Notes: generated from the letters alone by a model not told the origin. 64,000 bases of DNA from CAVZXS01 sp963779325 (GCA_963779325.1 CAVZXS010000011.1:620001-684000); one strand, 5' to 3'. Positions 34,698 through 43,873 are shown, counted from the first letter of the stretch. Program-made: numbers and translations.

Positions 34698-35735
34698 ATG
34701 GGGAATATCAGTGTCTCTATCGTAGAAATTATTATACTTCAACTGGGCGCCTTATTGATAGGCGTCGTCGTCCATTTTTTTATTGTAACACGTAAGCGTT
34801 TTAAAAAAGAAATTGAAGCGCTGAAAAATCCGCCTGCAAAAAAGAATGATAACTGGGCTATGGATTTGCTGGAAGATATAGAAGCTAAAAAAGAACAGAT
34901 AGCAAAACTGCAAAAAGACTTAAACCGTGTACAGGAAAATGAAAATATTTACCAGATTGAAATAGAAGAACTGAATAAAGAAATCAAAGCACTTCGCTCC
35001 GAAAAAAGAGACCAGCCATTGCAGGTTGCTGCAGCGGATGCGCCTGTAGCTGAAAAAGGAAGCAACTACATGCAGCAATTGCGTGAGGCACAGGAAAGCC
35101 TGCTGGAGTACAATGAAAAAATAAACAAGCTGCTGGGCCAGATAGATATTGTAAAAGAAACAGAGGAAAGACAAAAGGAAATAGAAAGGCGCAATGAAGA
35201 ATTGAAGGACCAGATAGGCAACCTGAAATTTTTATTGAAAGATAAGGAAGAAGAAATGCTGCGGGTGAAGCAAAAAGAGAACATGACCAAGGAAATGACT
35301 TCGATGCTGGACAGCGCCTATTCTGAATTTGAAGTATTGCAGGGAAAAATGCTGAAGCTCGAATCCCAATTAGCCGGCAATAAAAGAATAGGTCTTGATT
35401 TTGAAGATTTAAAAGAAACCTATTACAAACTGAACAATGAACATGAGCATTTAAAAACCCGTTACCAGGCCATTACCGCCGAAAACCAACAATTGCACGG
35501 ACTGCTGGATGAGACGGAAGAAAAACTGCACGACACCAATTTTCAAAAACAACAATTGCAAAAAAGAGTAGCTTACCTGGAAGAATTGAGCAATGATTTA
35601 CAAATGATGAGCGAAGCGAATAAAAAATTAGAAGGGCAAATAAAGAAAATAGGTGAGCTGGAAAGCCGTTTAAATATAGTATCGGAAGAAAGGGACAGCC
35701 TGGAGCAAAAGGTAAAAGGGAAAAGCGGATCGTAA
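34698..35735 (+). CDS. Membrane-anchored long coiled-coil protein
   Basis: The product has 345 residues. One N-terminal transmembrane helix (SIVEIIILQLGALLIGVVVHFFIV) is followed by almost uninterrupted heptad-rich coiled coil (EIEELNKEIKALRSEKRDQ, KQQLQKRVAYLEELSNDLQ) to the end. There is no enzymatic domain and no known family was recognised. It resembles cytoplasmic, membrane-tethered structural or scaffolding proteins. It stands alone between pyrH and an AraC regulator, 168 bp from pyrH. Function unknown. Confidence 0.85.
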   Translation: MGNISVSIVEIIILQLGALLIGVVVHFFIVTRKRFKKEIEALKNPPAKKNDNWAMDLLEDIEAKKEQIAKLQKDLNRVQENENIYQIEIEELNKEIKALRSEKRDQPLQVAAADAPVAEKGSNYMQQLREAQESLLEYNEKINKLLGQIDIVKETEERQKEIERRNEELKDQIGNLKFLLKDKEEEMLRVKQKENMTKEMTSMLDSAYSEFEVLQGKMLKLESQLAGNKRIGLDFEDLKETYYKLNNEHEHLKTRYQAITAENQQLHGLLDETEEKLHDTNFQKQQLQKRVAYLEELSNDLQMMSEANKKLEGQIKKIGELESRLNIVSEERDSLEQKVKGKSGS

Positions 35736-35791
35736 TTTATTTTAAATAAAATATGCAAAAAGAATCGCATTACATTAACAACTGTTGCCAA

Positions 35792-36640
35792 TTACTCAAT
35801 AAAATGCTTCTTCTTAAATAAAGAAGGATTTTCCCCCGCAATTTTTTTAAATAGTTTATTAAAGTAAGAAATATTTGAGAAGCCGCTTTCATAACAGGCT
35901 TCTGTAACATTCCGGTCCTGCAGTAATAATTTTTTTGATTGATTTACCCGAAACTGATTCAGAAATTCTGTAAAAGTATAGTGCGTTGATTTTTTGAAAT
36001 ACCTGCAAAATGCCGCGGTTGTAAGGTTGCATAATTTTGCTGCGTCATTTACATCAATTTCGTTTTGATAATTAGCTTCAATAAAATGATAAACCTTTTG
36101 CAGTCGCTGCTGCTCTTTTAATACAGATGCATTGGCGACAGGCCTTGCTTTAAGCGGTTCAACTTCGTTGCTGCAGGCCAATAAATTAAAAACCTGCAAT
36201 AAAGTAATCAGTTGTTCGAAATGCGGTAAGGTTGCTAATTGTTTTAATTTTTCGCCGGCTGCATTTTTTGTTTCTCCGTAAAATGCTAACCCGCTTTTCG
36301 CTTTATCAAATAAATTTTTTATGGCTGTTATTTCCGGTAATGAAAAAAAATCCCGGCCCAAAAAATTTTCCTTCATCTGAACTACAACCGTGTTCACGGT
36401 TGTCTTTACACCATAGTCAAAATTTAAATGCGGTATGTTAGGTCCGATTAAAGCAATATCGCTTCCTTCGTATTTCGAAATATGGTCGCCGATATGGCGA
36501 AAGCCGTTGTCCGCCTCAACATAAACAATTTCATATTCCGGGTGAAAATGCCAATAAAATAAATCATTTAAATTGGGTGTCAGGAGTATTCTGAATGAAC
36601 TGTCAATATCACTTGTTATGGATTCTAATTTCGCCTTCAT
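35792..36640 (-). CDS. AraC-family transcriptional regulator
   Basis: From the ATG at 36640 (MKAKLESITSDIDSSF) the product is 282 residues; an upstream in-frame ATG at 36688 would add 16 unconserved residues. An N-terminal cupin-like sensor (YWHFHPEYEIVYVEADNGFRHIGDHI, ALIGPNIPHL) precedes a C-terminal double helix-turn-helix (INDAAKLCNLTTAAFCRYFKK-like and ACYESGFSNISYFNKLFKK). It is divergent from a phytanoyl-CoA-dioxygenase-family gene with about 150 bp between, so it probably controls that gene in response to a small molecule. (The first HTH helix reads VNDAAKLCNLTTAAFCRYF.). Confidence 0.92.
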   Translation of the reverse strand: MKAKLESITSDIDSSFRILLTPNLNDLFYWHFHPEYEIVYVEADNGFRHIGDHISKYEGSDIALIGPNIPHLNFDYGVKTTVNTVVVQMKENFLGRDFFSLPEITAIKNLFDKAKSGLAFYGETKNAAGEKLKQLATLPHFEQLITLLQVFNLLACSNEVEPLKARPVANASVLKEQQRLQKVYHFIEANYQNEIDVNDAAKLCNLTTAAFCRYFKKSTHYTFTEFLNQFRVNQSKKLLLQDRNVTEACYESGFSNISYFNKLFKKIAGENPSLFKKKHFIE

Positions 36641-36794
36641 TTGCTCATGTTTTGCAAATCTATCCGCTAAAATACCAAAATATATCAATAGAGTGCAAAT
36701 AGATGCATTTGCAGATGTTGATTAATCCCTTCTTGAAAAGCTAATTTTACGATAGTATTTACCAATTCATTTCTTTACTATTAAATATTGCTGT

Positions 36795-37778
36795 ATGGAA
36801 CAAAAAACAATGGCCCCAACTATGGCCCCTACAATTATTCCGGACAATGCCCATAAAGATATTCCCGGCAACCCTTCTACCGCTAAAAGCAGCGCTGTAA
36901 AATTGAATGATCGCAGCAATGGCAAGTCGCTTCGTGTATTAAGTGAAGCCGATTGGAATTTCTGGATTAACAACGGATATATCGTTATTAAAAACGCTGT
37001 ACCAAAAGAACAGGCATTGGCAACTGCTGATTTTTTATGGAAGTTTGAAGAGAAGTACCCCGACGATCCGGAAACATGGTATGCGCCGCCACTAGCAGAA
37101 ATGAAAATGAAGGAACTGACAAACACCGGCATGGTGGAAGCTTACAACAATCAGTATTTATGGAATAACCGGATGATACAAAAAGTATATGATGCTTTCG
37201 TTGACATATGGGGAACTGAAAAATTATGGGTGACCATTGACAGGGCAAATCTTAATTTTCCTATAAGACCCGGTTTCGAACAAAAAGGGTTTATTCATTG
37301 GGATTACGATCCTGAGACAAAACCGGTGAATGTGCAAGGTGTGCTGGCATTGGCAGATCAAACAGATGAAAACATGGGTGGCTTTCAATGTATCCCTGAA
37401 TTATTCCGAACCTATGACACTTGGAAACTGACACAGCCCGAAGACCGAAACCGGTTTCAACCGGATACAACAGGTTTTGATTTTGTAAAAGTGAAAATGG
37501 AAGCCGGTGACCTGCTCATTTTTAACAGCCTTCAACCACATGGCATACGTCCTAACATAAGCAGCAATAAAGTTCGTATTGCACAATATATTTCAATGAT
37601 GCCCGCAGAGGAAAATAATGAAGCCTTACGTCAATGGCGAATCAATTCGTGGAAAGACAGAATTGCTCCCGAAGGTTATGCCTTTCCCGGCGACCCCCGC
37701 AAATGGGAACAAACAAAATATGCTACTGCGGAACTAAATGAGCTCGGTAAAAAATTATTGGGGTTAGAAAAATGGTAG
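36795..37778 (+). CDS. Phytanoyl-CoA dioxygenase (PhyH) family Fe(II)/2-oxoglutarate oxygenase
   Basis: The product has 327 residues. The iron-binding facial triad is visible: H168 and D170 in GFIHWDYDPE and H249 in LQPHGIRPN, with a following Arg (about 252) for 2-oxoglutarate. LSEADWNFWINNGYIVIKNAVP at the start is the usual PhyH entry helix (quoted here as its recognisable first strand). Substrates in this family range from fatty acyl-CoA to secondary metabolites and amino-acid derivatives and cannot be predicted. It is divergent from an AraC regulator and ends in a perfect terminator. A Thr/Met/Ala-rich repeat (TMAPTMAPT) near the N-terminus looks disordered. Confidence 0.88.
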   Translation: MEQKTMAPTMAPTIIPDNAHKDIPGNPSTAKSSAVKLNDRSNGKSLRVLSEADWNFWINNGYIVIKNAVPKEQALATADFLWKFEEKYPDDPETWYAPPLAEMKMKELTNTGMVEAYNNQYLWNNRMIQKVYDAFVDIWGTEKLWVTIDRANLNFPIRPGFEQKGFIHWDYDPETKPVNVQGVLALADQTDENMGGFQCIPELFRTYDTWKLTQPEDRNRFQPDTTGFDFVKVKMEAGDLLIFNSLQPHGIRPNISSNKVRIAQYISMMPAEENNEALRQWRINSWKDRIAPEGYAFPGDPRKWEQTKYATAELNELGKKLLGLEKW

Positions 37779-37823
37779 TTTAATAAATTGCGTTTTGCAA
37801 AAGCAATCGTATCGTTAATTTCG

Positions 37824-37854
37824 AAAGCAGGGTTCGTAACAGAACCCTGCTTTT
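37824..37854 (+). terminator. Rho-independent terminator after the PhyH-family gene
   Basis: AAAGCAGGGTTC at 37824-37835 pairs with GAACCCTGCTTT at 37842-37853 around a 6-base loop, followed by T residues. Confidence 0.85.
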
Positions 37855-37962
37855 ACCTTTTAAAGGTTACCGGCTGACAACTGAGGTGACATACAAGAAG
37901 ATGACTTTTTATTTTTAAGCAACCTTTGAGCGCCTAACTTTGCATCATAATTTTTACACAAC

Positions 37963-38608
37963 ATGGAAAATGATATAGCAGCTTTACGGAAAGATTATTC
38001 GCAACGGCAATTATCAGAGGAGGAAGTGGCGCCTGATCCTATCCTGCAATTCAGCAAATGGTGGGACGAAGCCCTTACATCACAAATAGAGGAAGTAAAT
38101 GCCATGACACTGGCTACAGCTTCCGGTGATGGTATGCCTTCGGCAAGAATTGTTTTACTGAAAGGGTTTGATAAAAAAGGTTTTACTTTTTTTACCAACT
38201 ATGATAGTTTTAAAGCACAGCAATTATCAGAAAATCCGAAAGCCTGCCTGGTTTTTTTCTGGAAAGAATTGGAAAGGCAGGTACGCATTACCGGCATTAT
38301 AGAAAAAATAAGTGACAGACGAAAGCGATGACTATTTTAATTCGAGGCCCGAAGGCAGTCGCGTAGGTGCATGGGCCTCGCCGCAAAGCCGCATAATTGA
38401 AAGCAGGGAATGGTTGGATAATAAGTACGAGGAGCTAACCAATACAATGAAAGGTAAAAACATTGCAAGACCGAAACATTGGGGCGGCTATATTGTAAAG
38501 CCGGTTATTGCTGAGTTTTGGCAGGGAAGAACAAGCCGTTTGCACGACCGAATTCAATATACGCTGGAAGAAAACGGTAGTTGGAAGATTGAGCGATTGG
38601 CGCCTTAG
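37963..38608 (+). pseudogene. pdxH: Pyridoxamine 5'-phosphate oxidase with one frameshift
   Basis: The two reading frames together give a full PdxH. Frame one: MENDIAALRKDYSQRQLSEE, VNAMTLATASGDGMPSARIV and LLKGFDKKGFTFFTNYDS, with the FMN-binding pattern. Frame two, from about 38318: DYFNSRPEGSRVGAWASPQS, PKHWGGYIVKPVIAEFWQG and RLHDRIQYTLEENGSWKIER then LAP. The break lies at about 38312-38320 between KIS and DESDD and needs one added base. PdxH makes pyridoxal 5'-phosphate with FMN and oxygen. Both halves are fully conserved, so an assembly indel is a serious alternative to true inactivation. Confidence 0.9.
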
Positions 38609-38635
38609 GTTATTTCAGCGTATTAAAGTATGTAA

Positions 38636-38723
38636 AGTAAATAGAGCAAATAAAGTATATAAAGTTTATAAGGTTTAAAGAGAAAACAAACTTCAGCTGC
38701 AATAGCTGTATACTCTATTTACT
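38636..38723. repeat. AT-rich inverted-repeat element upstream of the dioxygenase-side genes, 3' of pdxH
   Basis: AGTAAATAGAG at 38636-38646 is the exact complement of CTCTATTTACT at 38713-38723. Further words (AAAGTATATAAAGTTTATAAGG with AATAAACCTTATATACTT) are imperfectly complementary, and AAAGTA/AAAGTTTA units are repeated in tandem. It fills most of the 139 bp between pdxH and the bTHX gene and has no coding sense. Confidence 0.55.
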
Positions 38724-38747
38724 CAATAAACCTTATATACTTCTTGC

Positions 38748-38882
38748 CTACTTGTCTTTCTTCTCAGCAGCTTTTTTTGCAGCAGCCGCTTTTTTAGCCG
38801 GCGATGGTGTTACCGGTCTGCTTTTGCCAAATGAGCCTTGAAATATTTTTCCTTTTTTAGTTTTTTTGTCGCCTCTTCCCAT
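38748..38882 (-). CDS. 30S ribosomal protein bTHX
   Basis: The product is a 44-residue, very basic protein. It begins MGRGDKKTKKGKIFQGSFGK and continues SRPVTPSPAKKAAAAKKAAE. The start MGRGDKKTKKGKI and the following GSFGxSRP are the hallmark of the Bacteroidota THX protein, a small component bound at the head of the 30S subunit. The Ala/Lys-rich tail is usual. It lies 122 bp downstream of HU on the same strand, separated by a terminator hairpin. Confidence 0.92.
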   Translation of the reverse strand: MGRGDKKTKKGKIFQGSFGKSRPVTPSPAKKAAAAKKAAEKKDK

Positions 38883-38929
38883 AATAAATGTTTTTTATTT
38901 TGTAGTGAAATTAAAGATTATAAGTTGAA

Positions 38930-38970
38930 AAAGCCCCGTTACCGATTACAGCCGGAATATACGGGGCTTT
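38930..38970 (-). terminator. Rho-independent terminator after the HU gene
   Basis: AAAGCCCCGT (38930-38939) and ACGGGGCTTT (38961-38970) form a 10-bp stem. Read leftward it ends in a T run, so it terminates the HU transcript. Confidence 0.85.
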
Positions 38971-39004
38971 TACTGCATTAAAGGTACATCTGATAACTAT
39001 CGGA

Positions 39005-39274
39005 TTACATTTTAGCAGACAATTCTTTTCCTGCTTTAAATTTAGCAACTTTTTTTGCTTTGATTTTAATAACAGCACCGGTTTGCGGATTGCGGCCATT
39101 ACGTGCGGCTCTTTTAGAAACTGAGAAAGTACCAAAACCAACAAGGGTAACCTTACCGCCACCTTTCAATGTTTTTGTTACAGCTTCTACAAAAGAATCA
39201 AGAGCAGCATTTGCCTGAGTTTTAGTAACACCGGCGTCGTCCGAAATCTTCGCGATCAATTCAGCTTTGTTCAT
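39005..39274 (-). CDS. HU-family histone-like DNA-binding protein
   Basis: The product has 89 residues. MNKAELIAKISDDAGVTKTQ and the beta-arm region VTLVGFGTFSVSKRAARNGRNP followed by QTG are canonical HU/IHF sequence; the end KAGKELSAKM is typical of Bacteroidota HU. HU dimers bend and compact DNA without strong sequence preference. It has a clear promoter at 39309-39337 and its own terminator. The 297-bp upstream gap to the next gene contains only that promoter and AT-rich sequence. (Only the core residues are quoted.). Confidence 0.96.
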   Translation of the reverse strand: MNKAELIAKISDDAGVTKTQANAALDSFVEAVTKTLKGGGKVTLVGFGTFSVSKRAARNGRNPQTGAVIKIKAKKVAKFKAGKELSAKM

Positions 39275-39308
39275 AATTGAGATTTTTTATAATGATTTAG
39301 TATTGGCG

Positions 39309-39337
39309 CAAATTTAGATGCTTTTTAACAGCAACAA
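39309..39337 (-). promoter_or_regulatory. Bacteroidota-type promoter of the HU gene
   Basis: On the minus strand TTG (39335-39337) is followed after 18 bp by TAAATTTG (39309-39316), matching the TAnnTTTG -7 consensus. The start codon of HU is about 35 bp downstream. Confidence 0.7.
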
Positions 39338-39571
39338 AATTATTTCATTGTTTTTTTAAGCACACTGCAATTCTGCAAAATCCGCTCCGGGCAAGGAATA
39401 CAGGCGAAATAAAAAATTTGAAACGAAAAAAGAAAAATTATAAACTGAGTGAAAGACAAGCCTGTACTGCGTTTCGGAAGATACGCTTTGAAACGCAAGC
39501 CGGAAAAGGATTTGCGGGTAATATACAACCGTTCGTCAAACAGAAAAATAAATAATTTTTCTTTTACACAT

Positions 39572-39877
39572 TCAATTCACAACTTGCAATGCGGAACGAA
39601 AGGCAATAAATTTGCCGCCCCATTTATCTATTGCTTTTTGCCGCATGGCAGCAGAATGATTTTCTATATACGCATTATACAATGCTTTGCTCTCTGCAAA
39701 ATATTGTACCGCATAGCTTGGCCCCTCGGTATCATCCGTTTCTATTAACCGCAAGATGGAAGCATGTGTAAAACATCCCGTACTGATAATGTCGGGTATA
39801 TGTTCTTCTTTTAACCACCGAAGCCATGCTTCGGCTATCAACCATTCTACTTTTACGGTTACGTTGTAAACTATCAT
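39572..39877 (-). CDS. DUF4286 family protein
   Basis: The product has 101 residues: MIVYNVTVKVEWLIAEAWLRWL at the start, ending near KFIAFRSALQVVN. The opening IVYNVTVKV...AWLRWLKEEHIP and the central YFAESKALYNAYIENHSA match the small DUF4286 family of Bacteroidota, a predicted ferredoxin-like dimer of unknown function. It is transcribed leftward away from xth. (Quoted residues are partial.) No signal peptide or membrane segment is seen. Confidence 0.85.
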   Translation of the reverse strand: MIVYNVTVKVEWLIAEAWLRWLKEEHIPDIISTGCFTHASILRLIETDDTEGPSYAVQYFAESKALYNAYIENHSAAMRQKAIDKWGGKFIAFRSALQVVN

Positions 39878-39950
39878 ACTGTGAAATTAATAAACCGGCT
39901 GTATGTTCAGTTAATACGTAAATACATGCCTGTTTAAGAAATATTGAATT

Positions 39951-40718
39951 TTATTTTTTTAATTCCAGGTACACCGGGCAGTGATCGCTGTGTTTTACAT
40001 CGGGAAAAATTTCCGCATCTTTCAACCGGTCTTTCAGCGTTTCGGTTACGTTAATATAATCTATACGCCAGCCTTTATTATTTAGCCGCACACTCGGAAA
40101 TCGTTGACTCCACCAGCTGTAGCGGTGCGGCTCGCTGTGAAATTTACGAAACGTATCTACCCAGCCGCCGGCCAAAAATTTCGTCATCCATTCTCTTTCT
40201 TCGGGTAAAAAACCGGATGATTTTTTATTACCCTTCGGATCGTGAATATCTATTTCATTATGTGCAATATTATAATCGCCGCAAAGAACAAGCTTCGGGT
40301 GTTTCTTTTTCAGTTTATCAATAAAAGTTTGAAACTCATCCAGCCATTTGTATTTAAAACCCTGCCGTTCATCGCCGCTGGTTCCGCTGGGGAAATAGGC
40401 ATTAATCAACCGCATATCTCCAAAATCAAGTTGTATTACTCTTCCTTCATCATCGCTTTCTTTGTGCCCGTTACCAATTACTACGTTGTCGGGTTTTATT
40501 TTGGTAAATACCGCTACGCCACTGTATCCTTTTTTATTGGCGCTGTACCAGTAATGATGGTAACCCATTGCATCCAATTGTTTGGTATCCACATCATCCT
40601 TAGTGGCTTTTGTTTCCTGCAGGCAAATAATATCGGCAGGATTGGTTTTTAACCAATCTATAAAACCTTTTTTAATGGCGGCACGTATGCCGTTTACATT
40701 GTAAGAAATAATACGCAT
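39951..40718 (-). CDS. xth: Exodeoxyribonuclease III / AP endonuclease
   Basis: The product has 255 residues. Catalytic motifs of the exonuclease-endonuclease-phosphatase fold are intact: SYNVNGIRAAIKKGF, ICLQETKA (metal Glu), LVLCGDYNIAHNEID, WRIDYINVT and KHSDHCPVYLEL (catalytic His). The enzyme cuts DNA at abasic sites and trims 3' ends in base-excision repair. It is divergent from the LOG-family gene, with 148 bp between. Confidence 0.95.
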   Translation of the reverse strand: MRIISYNVNGIRAAIKKGFIDWLKTNPADIICLQETKATKDDVDTKQLDAMGYHHYWYSANKKGYSGVAVFTKIKPDNVVIGNGHKESDDEGRVIQLDFGDMRLINAYFPSGTSGDERQGFKYKWLDEFQTFIDKLKKKHPKLVLCGDYNIAHNEIDIHDPKGNKKSSGFLPEEREWMTKFLAGGWVDTFRKFHSEPHRYSWWSQRFPSVRLNNKGWRIDYINVTETLKDRLKDAEIFPDVKHSDHCPVYLELKK

Positions 40719-40866
40719 GATGTAAAAATTAAGGAGAGCAAGTTAAGAAAGGATTTTTTCTTTTCGGGCAGAATAATAATTTTTTAAAAAGGATAAAGTC
40801 ATTAAGTTTACAAAGCAACAGTACATATTTAAAAAGCAACTTGGTGATATAAAAAATAACTGCCAT

Positions 40867-41643
40867 ATGAAAGATGCAACAGCTACTGTAAATACCAACG
40901 CCCCGATAGCGAAGGTAAATGCAGAAAGACTCATTCATCCGAAACAATCAGTGTATTTGGATGGCCCTAAGAGCCGCGGCTATGAATTGGGATTTGCCTT
41001 TCGTGTTTTTTGGCAATTCATACGCGGATTCCGGAAACTGCATTTTATGGGTCCCTGTATTACTGTTTTTGGATCGGCAAGATTTAAAGAAGATCACCCG
41101 TACTATATTGCCGCCCGGGCTTTTGGAAAAAAAATTGCCGAAATGGGTTTTACTACCATGACGGGCGGTGGTCCCGGCATAATGGAAGCAGCCAACCGCG
41201 GCGCTTTTGAAAACGGCGGCACATCGGTGGGTTGTAATATCCAATTACCCTTTGAGCAAAAAGAAAATCCGTATATACAAACTTCCATTACGTTCGAACA
41301 TTTTTTTGTTAGAAAAGTGTTGCTTACAAAATATTCTTACGCCTTTATCATTATGCCCGGCGGTTTTGGCACCATGGATGAGTTGTTTGAAACACTGACG
41401 CTGGTACAAACAAAAGTAATTACACAATTCCCGGTAGTATTGTTTGGCAAAGAGTATTACCATGAGCTATGGGATATGTTTGAGCACATGGCCGAGAAAG
41501 GAACCATATCAAAGGAAGATCTTTCATTGGTATTATTGACCGATGATATAGAGGAAGCCATGAATCATATACATGCTTATGTACAAAAGAATTACAAGGT
41601 AAAACCCCGCAAACGTTTTTGGTGGTTGTTTGAGAAACGATAA
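40867..41643 (+). CDS. LOG family protein (cytokinin riboside 5'-monophosphate phosphoribohydrolase-like)
   Basis: The product has 258 residues. The family motif PGGFGTMDELFETLT and the nucleotide-binding MTGGGPGIMEAANRGA are intact, defining the TIGR00730/LOG Rossmann family. Members cleave nucleoside 5'-monophosphates at the N-glycosidic bond; in bacteria the physiological substrate is often unknown. The N-terminal about 50 residues (RGYELGFAFRVFWQFIRGFRKLH, partial) are an extension common to Bacteroidota homologues. Confidence 0.92.
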   Translation: MKDATATVNTNAPIAKVNAERLIHPKQSVYLDGPKSRGYELGFAFRVFWQFIRGFRKLHFMGPCITVFGSARFKEDHPYYIAARAFGKKIAEMGFTTMTGGGPGIMEAANRGAFENGGTSVGCNIQLPFEQKENPYIQTSITFEHFFVRKVLLTKYSYAFIIMPGGFGTMDELFETLTLVQTKVITQFPVVLFGKEYYHELWDMFEHMAEKGTISKEDLSLVLLTDDIEEAMNHIHAYVQKNYKVKPRKRFWWLFEKR

Positions 41644-41736
41644 CTAAATTCGCTGAAATTTTTAGTTGACCGGCTGCAGTTCCCCGGTGTGACATTGTTG
41701 CGCTCCGTTCATCTTTCATATCTATATTCAACTGCT

Positions 41737-41991
41737 ATGAATTTTACTGAAATACTTGGTTACACTGCCGGAGCAGTAACAGCGTTTACATTTTTACCGC
41801 AGGTTTTTAAAACATGGCAATCCAAATCGGCCAAAGATGTTTCGCTGAATATGTTCCTGACAGCATTTGCCAATGAAATAATGTGGTTGGCTTACGGCAT
41901 ATTACTTAATAATTGGGTTATCATTTCTACCAATGCAGCAATGCTGTTTATGTCGGGAATCATGATATGGTTAAAATTTAAATACAAGTAG
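41737..41991 (+). CDS. SemiSWEET-type sugar transporter (PQ-loop)
   Basis: The product has 84 residues from the ATG at 41737 (MNFTEILGYTAGAVTAFTFL); an upstream in-frame ATG adds 16 residues that are not helical and is unlikely. Three transmembrane helices are visible, with the PQ motif in FTFLPQVFKTWQSKSAKDVS and the asparagine helix NWVIISTNAAMLFMSGIMIW. SemiSWEETs dimerise to form a pathway for sugars down their gradient. The following MFS gene begins 12 bp later and is probably co-transcribed. Confidence 0.9.
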   Translation: MNFTEILGYTAGAVTAFTFLPQVFKTWQSKSAKDVSLNMFLTAFANEIMWLAYGILLNNWVIISTNAAMLFMSGIMIWLKFKYK

Positions 41992-42003
41992 CCGTTTTTT
42001 TAA

Positions 42004-43188
42004 ATGCTTAAAAACACCATCGCTTTTTTTAAACATAAACCGAGTGCAAGTATTGGTTTTGTATTTGCCACCGGCAGTCTGCTGTTGGGCATCTGGGTAG
42101 CTGCTTTGCCGGGCATCAAACAACGATTGGGTTTTACTGACGGCACATTGGGGCTTTCATTATTGCTGGCGCCTGCCGGTTCATTGACAGGTGTAGTCAT
42201 TTCTTCTTTCTTTTTCAGCAGGATAAAAGCCGGTAATTGGTTGTTGACCGGTTGTTTTTTGCAATGCGTAATTTTTATTCTACAAGTAACAGCTCCCGAT
42301 AAGTTAACTTTTTGGATAGTACTTTATATCGGCGGCTTAATTGGGTTTTTAAACGGCGTATCGGCCAATGCCATTGTAGACAGAATGGAGAAACAATACG
42401 GCCGGCGCATTATGAGTACCTGTCATGGTATGTACAGTTTGGGCGGCGGTATCAGTGCCGGGTTAGCCGCTATCTTTTATTATTTGCATTGGACAGCCAT
42501 TACACAAATATTAATTGTAGTAGCTGTTGTTGTATTGATTTTACTTATCATCCGTTCATCATTATTGTCGCATAGTATTTTTATTCATTCCGATTCTTCT
42601 TTTGCCGCGCCGCCGGTTTCCATTATTGGTTTGGCGTTTATTTGTTTTGTTACGTTTATGGGCGAAGGATGTATAGCTGATTGGAGTGCCATTTACCTGA
42701 AAGAATCATTGAAAAGTAATATCGCTATTGCCGGTTTAGGTTATGCCGGTTTTTCCGTTATGATGGCTTTTGGCCGGTTGAACGGTGATACAATGATTCC
42801 GAAACTGGGTGCACGTAAATTAGTAGTAGCAGGCAGCATCATTGCAGGGTTGGGTTTCAGCATTGTTGTATTACTGCACTACCAATGGGCGGCAATTGCA
42901 GGTTTTACATTAATAGGTCTCGGGTTTTCTTGTATTGTGCCTATACTTTTCAGCGCTGCCGCTAATGTGCCGGGTGTGAGTCCTGCTATTGGTATTTCAG
43001 CAGTAGCAAGCGGGGGATTAACCGGTTTTTTAGCGGGCCCGGCTATTATTGGTTTAATAGCGGAGAAAATAAACCTGGCCGCCGGTTTGGGTTTCGTATT
43101 AGTATTAACTTTGATTGCCGCTGTAGTGGCTACGCAAAATAAATTTTTGGCGGCTACTACCAATTCAAAATTTATTGAACAGACTTAA
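42004..43188 (+). CDS. Major facilitator superfamily transporter, fucose-permease-like
   Basis: The product has 394 residues with 12 predicted helices. SIGFVFATGSLLLGIWVAAL, LGLSLLLAPAGSLTGVVIS and CHGMYSLGGGISAGLAAIFY are recognisable. The CHGMYSLG segment and the pattern MGEGCIADWSAIYL occur in a broad branch of MFS carriers near the fucose permease group. Substrate unknown; the adjacent SemiSWEET gene and the HAD hydrolase 23 bp downstream suggest a sugar-related unit (inference). Confidence 0.88.
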   Translation: MLKNTIAFFKHKPSASIGFVFATGSLLLGIWVAALPGIKQRLGFTDGTLGLSLLLAPAGSLTGVVISSFFFSRIKAGNWLLTGCFLQCVIFILQVTAPDKLTFWIVLYIGGLIGFLNGVSANAIVDRMEKQYGRRIMSTCHGMYSLGGGISAGLAAIFYYLHWTAITQILIVVAVVVLILLIIRSSLLSHSIFIHSDSSFAAPPVSIIGLAFICFVTFMGEGCIADWSAIYLKESLKSNIAIAGLGYAGFSVMMAFGRLNGDTMIPKLGARKLVVAGSIIAGLGFSIVVLLHYQWAAIAGFTLIGLGFSCIVPILFSAAANVPGVSPAIGISAVASGGLTGFLAGPAIIGLIAEKINLAAGLGFVLVLTLIAAVVATQNKFLAATTNSKFIEQT

Positions 43189-43211
43189 AATAAACCCTTT
43201 AACTTTCTTAC

Positions 43212-43829
43212 ATGAATAAAAAAACAGATACAATTATTTTCGATTTGGGCGGTGTACTTATTGATTGGAACCCGCTGTATGTTTTTGATGATAATTATTT
43301 TGAATCGCCGGAACAGCGGGACTATTTTTTTAATCATGTATGTACGGGTGATTGGAATGAAAACCAAGATGCGGGCTACCCTATTGCAAAAGCTACGGAA
43401 GAAAAACTGGCTGAATTTCCTGAATGGGAAAAACCGATAAAAGATTTTTACGGAAGATGGACGGAAATGCTGGGCGGGCCTATACATGATACAGTGGAAA
43501 TATACAGGCAGTTGAAAAAAAATAATGAATTAAAATTTTATGCGCTTACCAACTGGAGCGCCGAAACTTTTCCTGTTGCACTGGAGCGTTTTGATTTTCT
43601 GCATTGGTTTGATGGCCGTTTAGTAAGCGGCGAAGAGAAAACAAGAAAACCTTTTCCTGATTTTTATCAGAAGTTGTTGGATAAATTCGACATCAATCCT
43701 TCAGGCGCATTTTTTATTGATGATAATTTACGCAATGTAAAAGCTGCTGAGGGGATGGGTATTCCTTCCCATCATTTTAAAAGCCCTGCGGAATTAAAAA
43801 ATACTTTACTGCAAAAAGGATTATTGTAA
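43212..43829 (+). CDS. HAD superfamily hydrolase
   Basis: The product has 205 residues. The four HAD motifs are in order: I IIFDLGGVLIDWNP (nucleophile Asp), II FYALTNWS (Thr/Ser), III KTRKPFPDFY (Lys) and IV FFIDDNLRNVKAAEGMG (DD). The alpha-helical cap between motifs I and II places it in the subfamily IA group that includes sugar phosphatases and haloacid-dehalogenase-like enzymes. Substrate is unknown. It closely follows the MFS gene and is likely in the same transcript. Confidence 0.92.
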   Translation: MNKKTDTIIFDLGGVLIDWNPLYVFDDNYFESPEQRDYFFNHVCTGDWNENQDAGYPIAKATEEKLAEFPEWEKPIKDFYGRWTEMLGGPIHDTVEIYRQLKKNNELKFYALTNWSAETFPVALERFDFLHWFDGRLVSGEEKTRKPFPDFYQKLLDKFDINPSGAFFIDDNLRNVKAAEGMGIPSHHFKSPAELKNTLLQKGLL

Positions 43830-43873
43830 GTAAAAGAGATACTTTCGCTTTTTTACATTTAAAGCTACCCGAT

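Noticed and set aside
39449..39560. Small rightward ORF (GTG or ATG start) with an Arg/Lys-rich product in the HU-DUF4286 gap.
   Set aside because: No family match or clear promoter; composition consistent with chance in AT-rich DNA.
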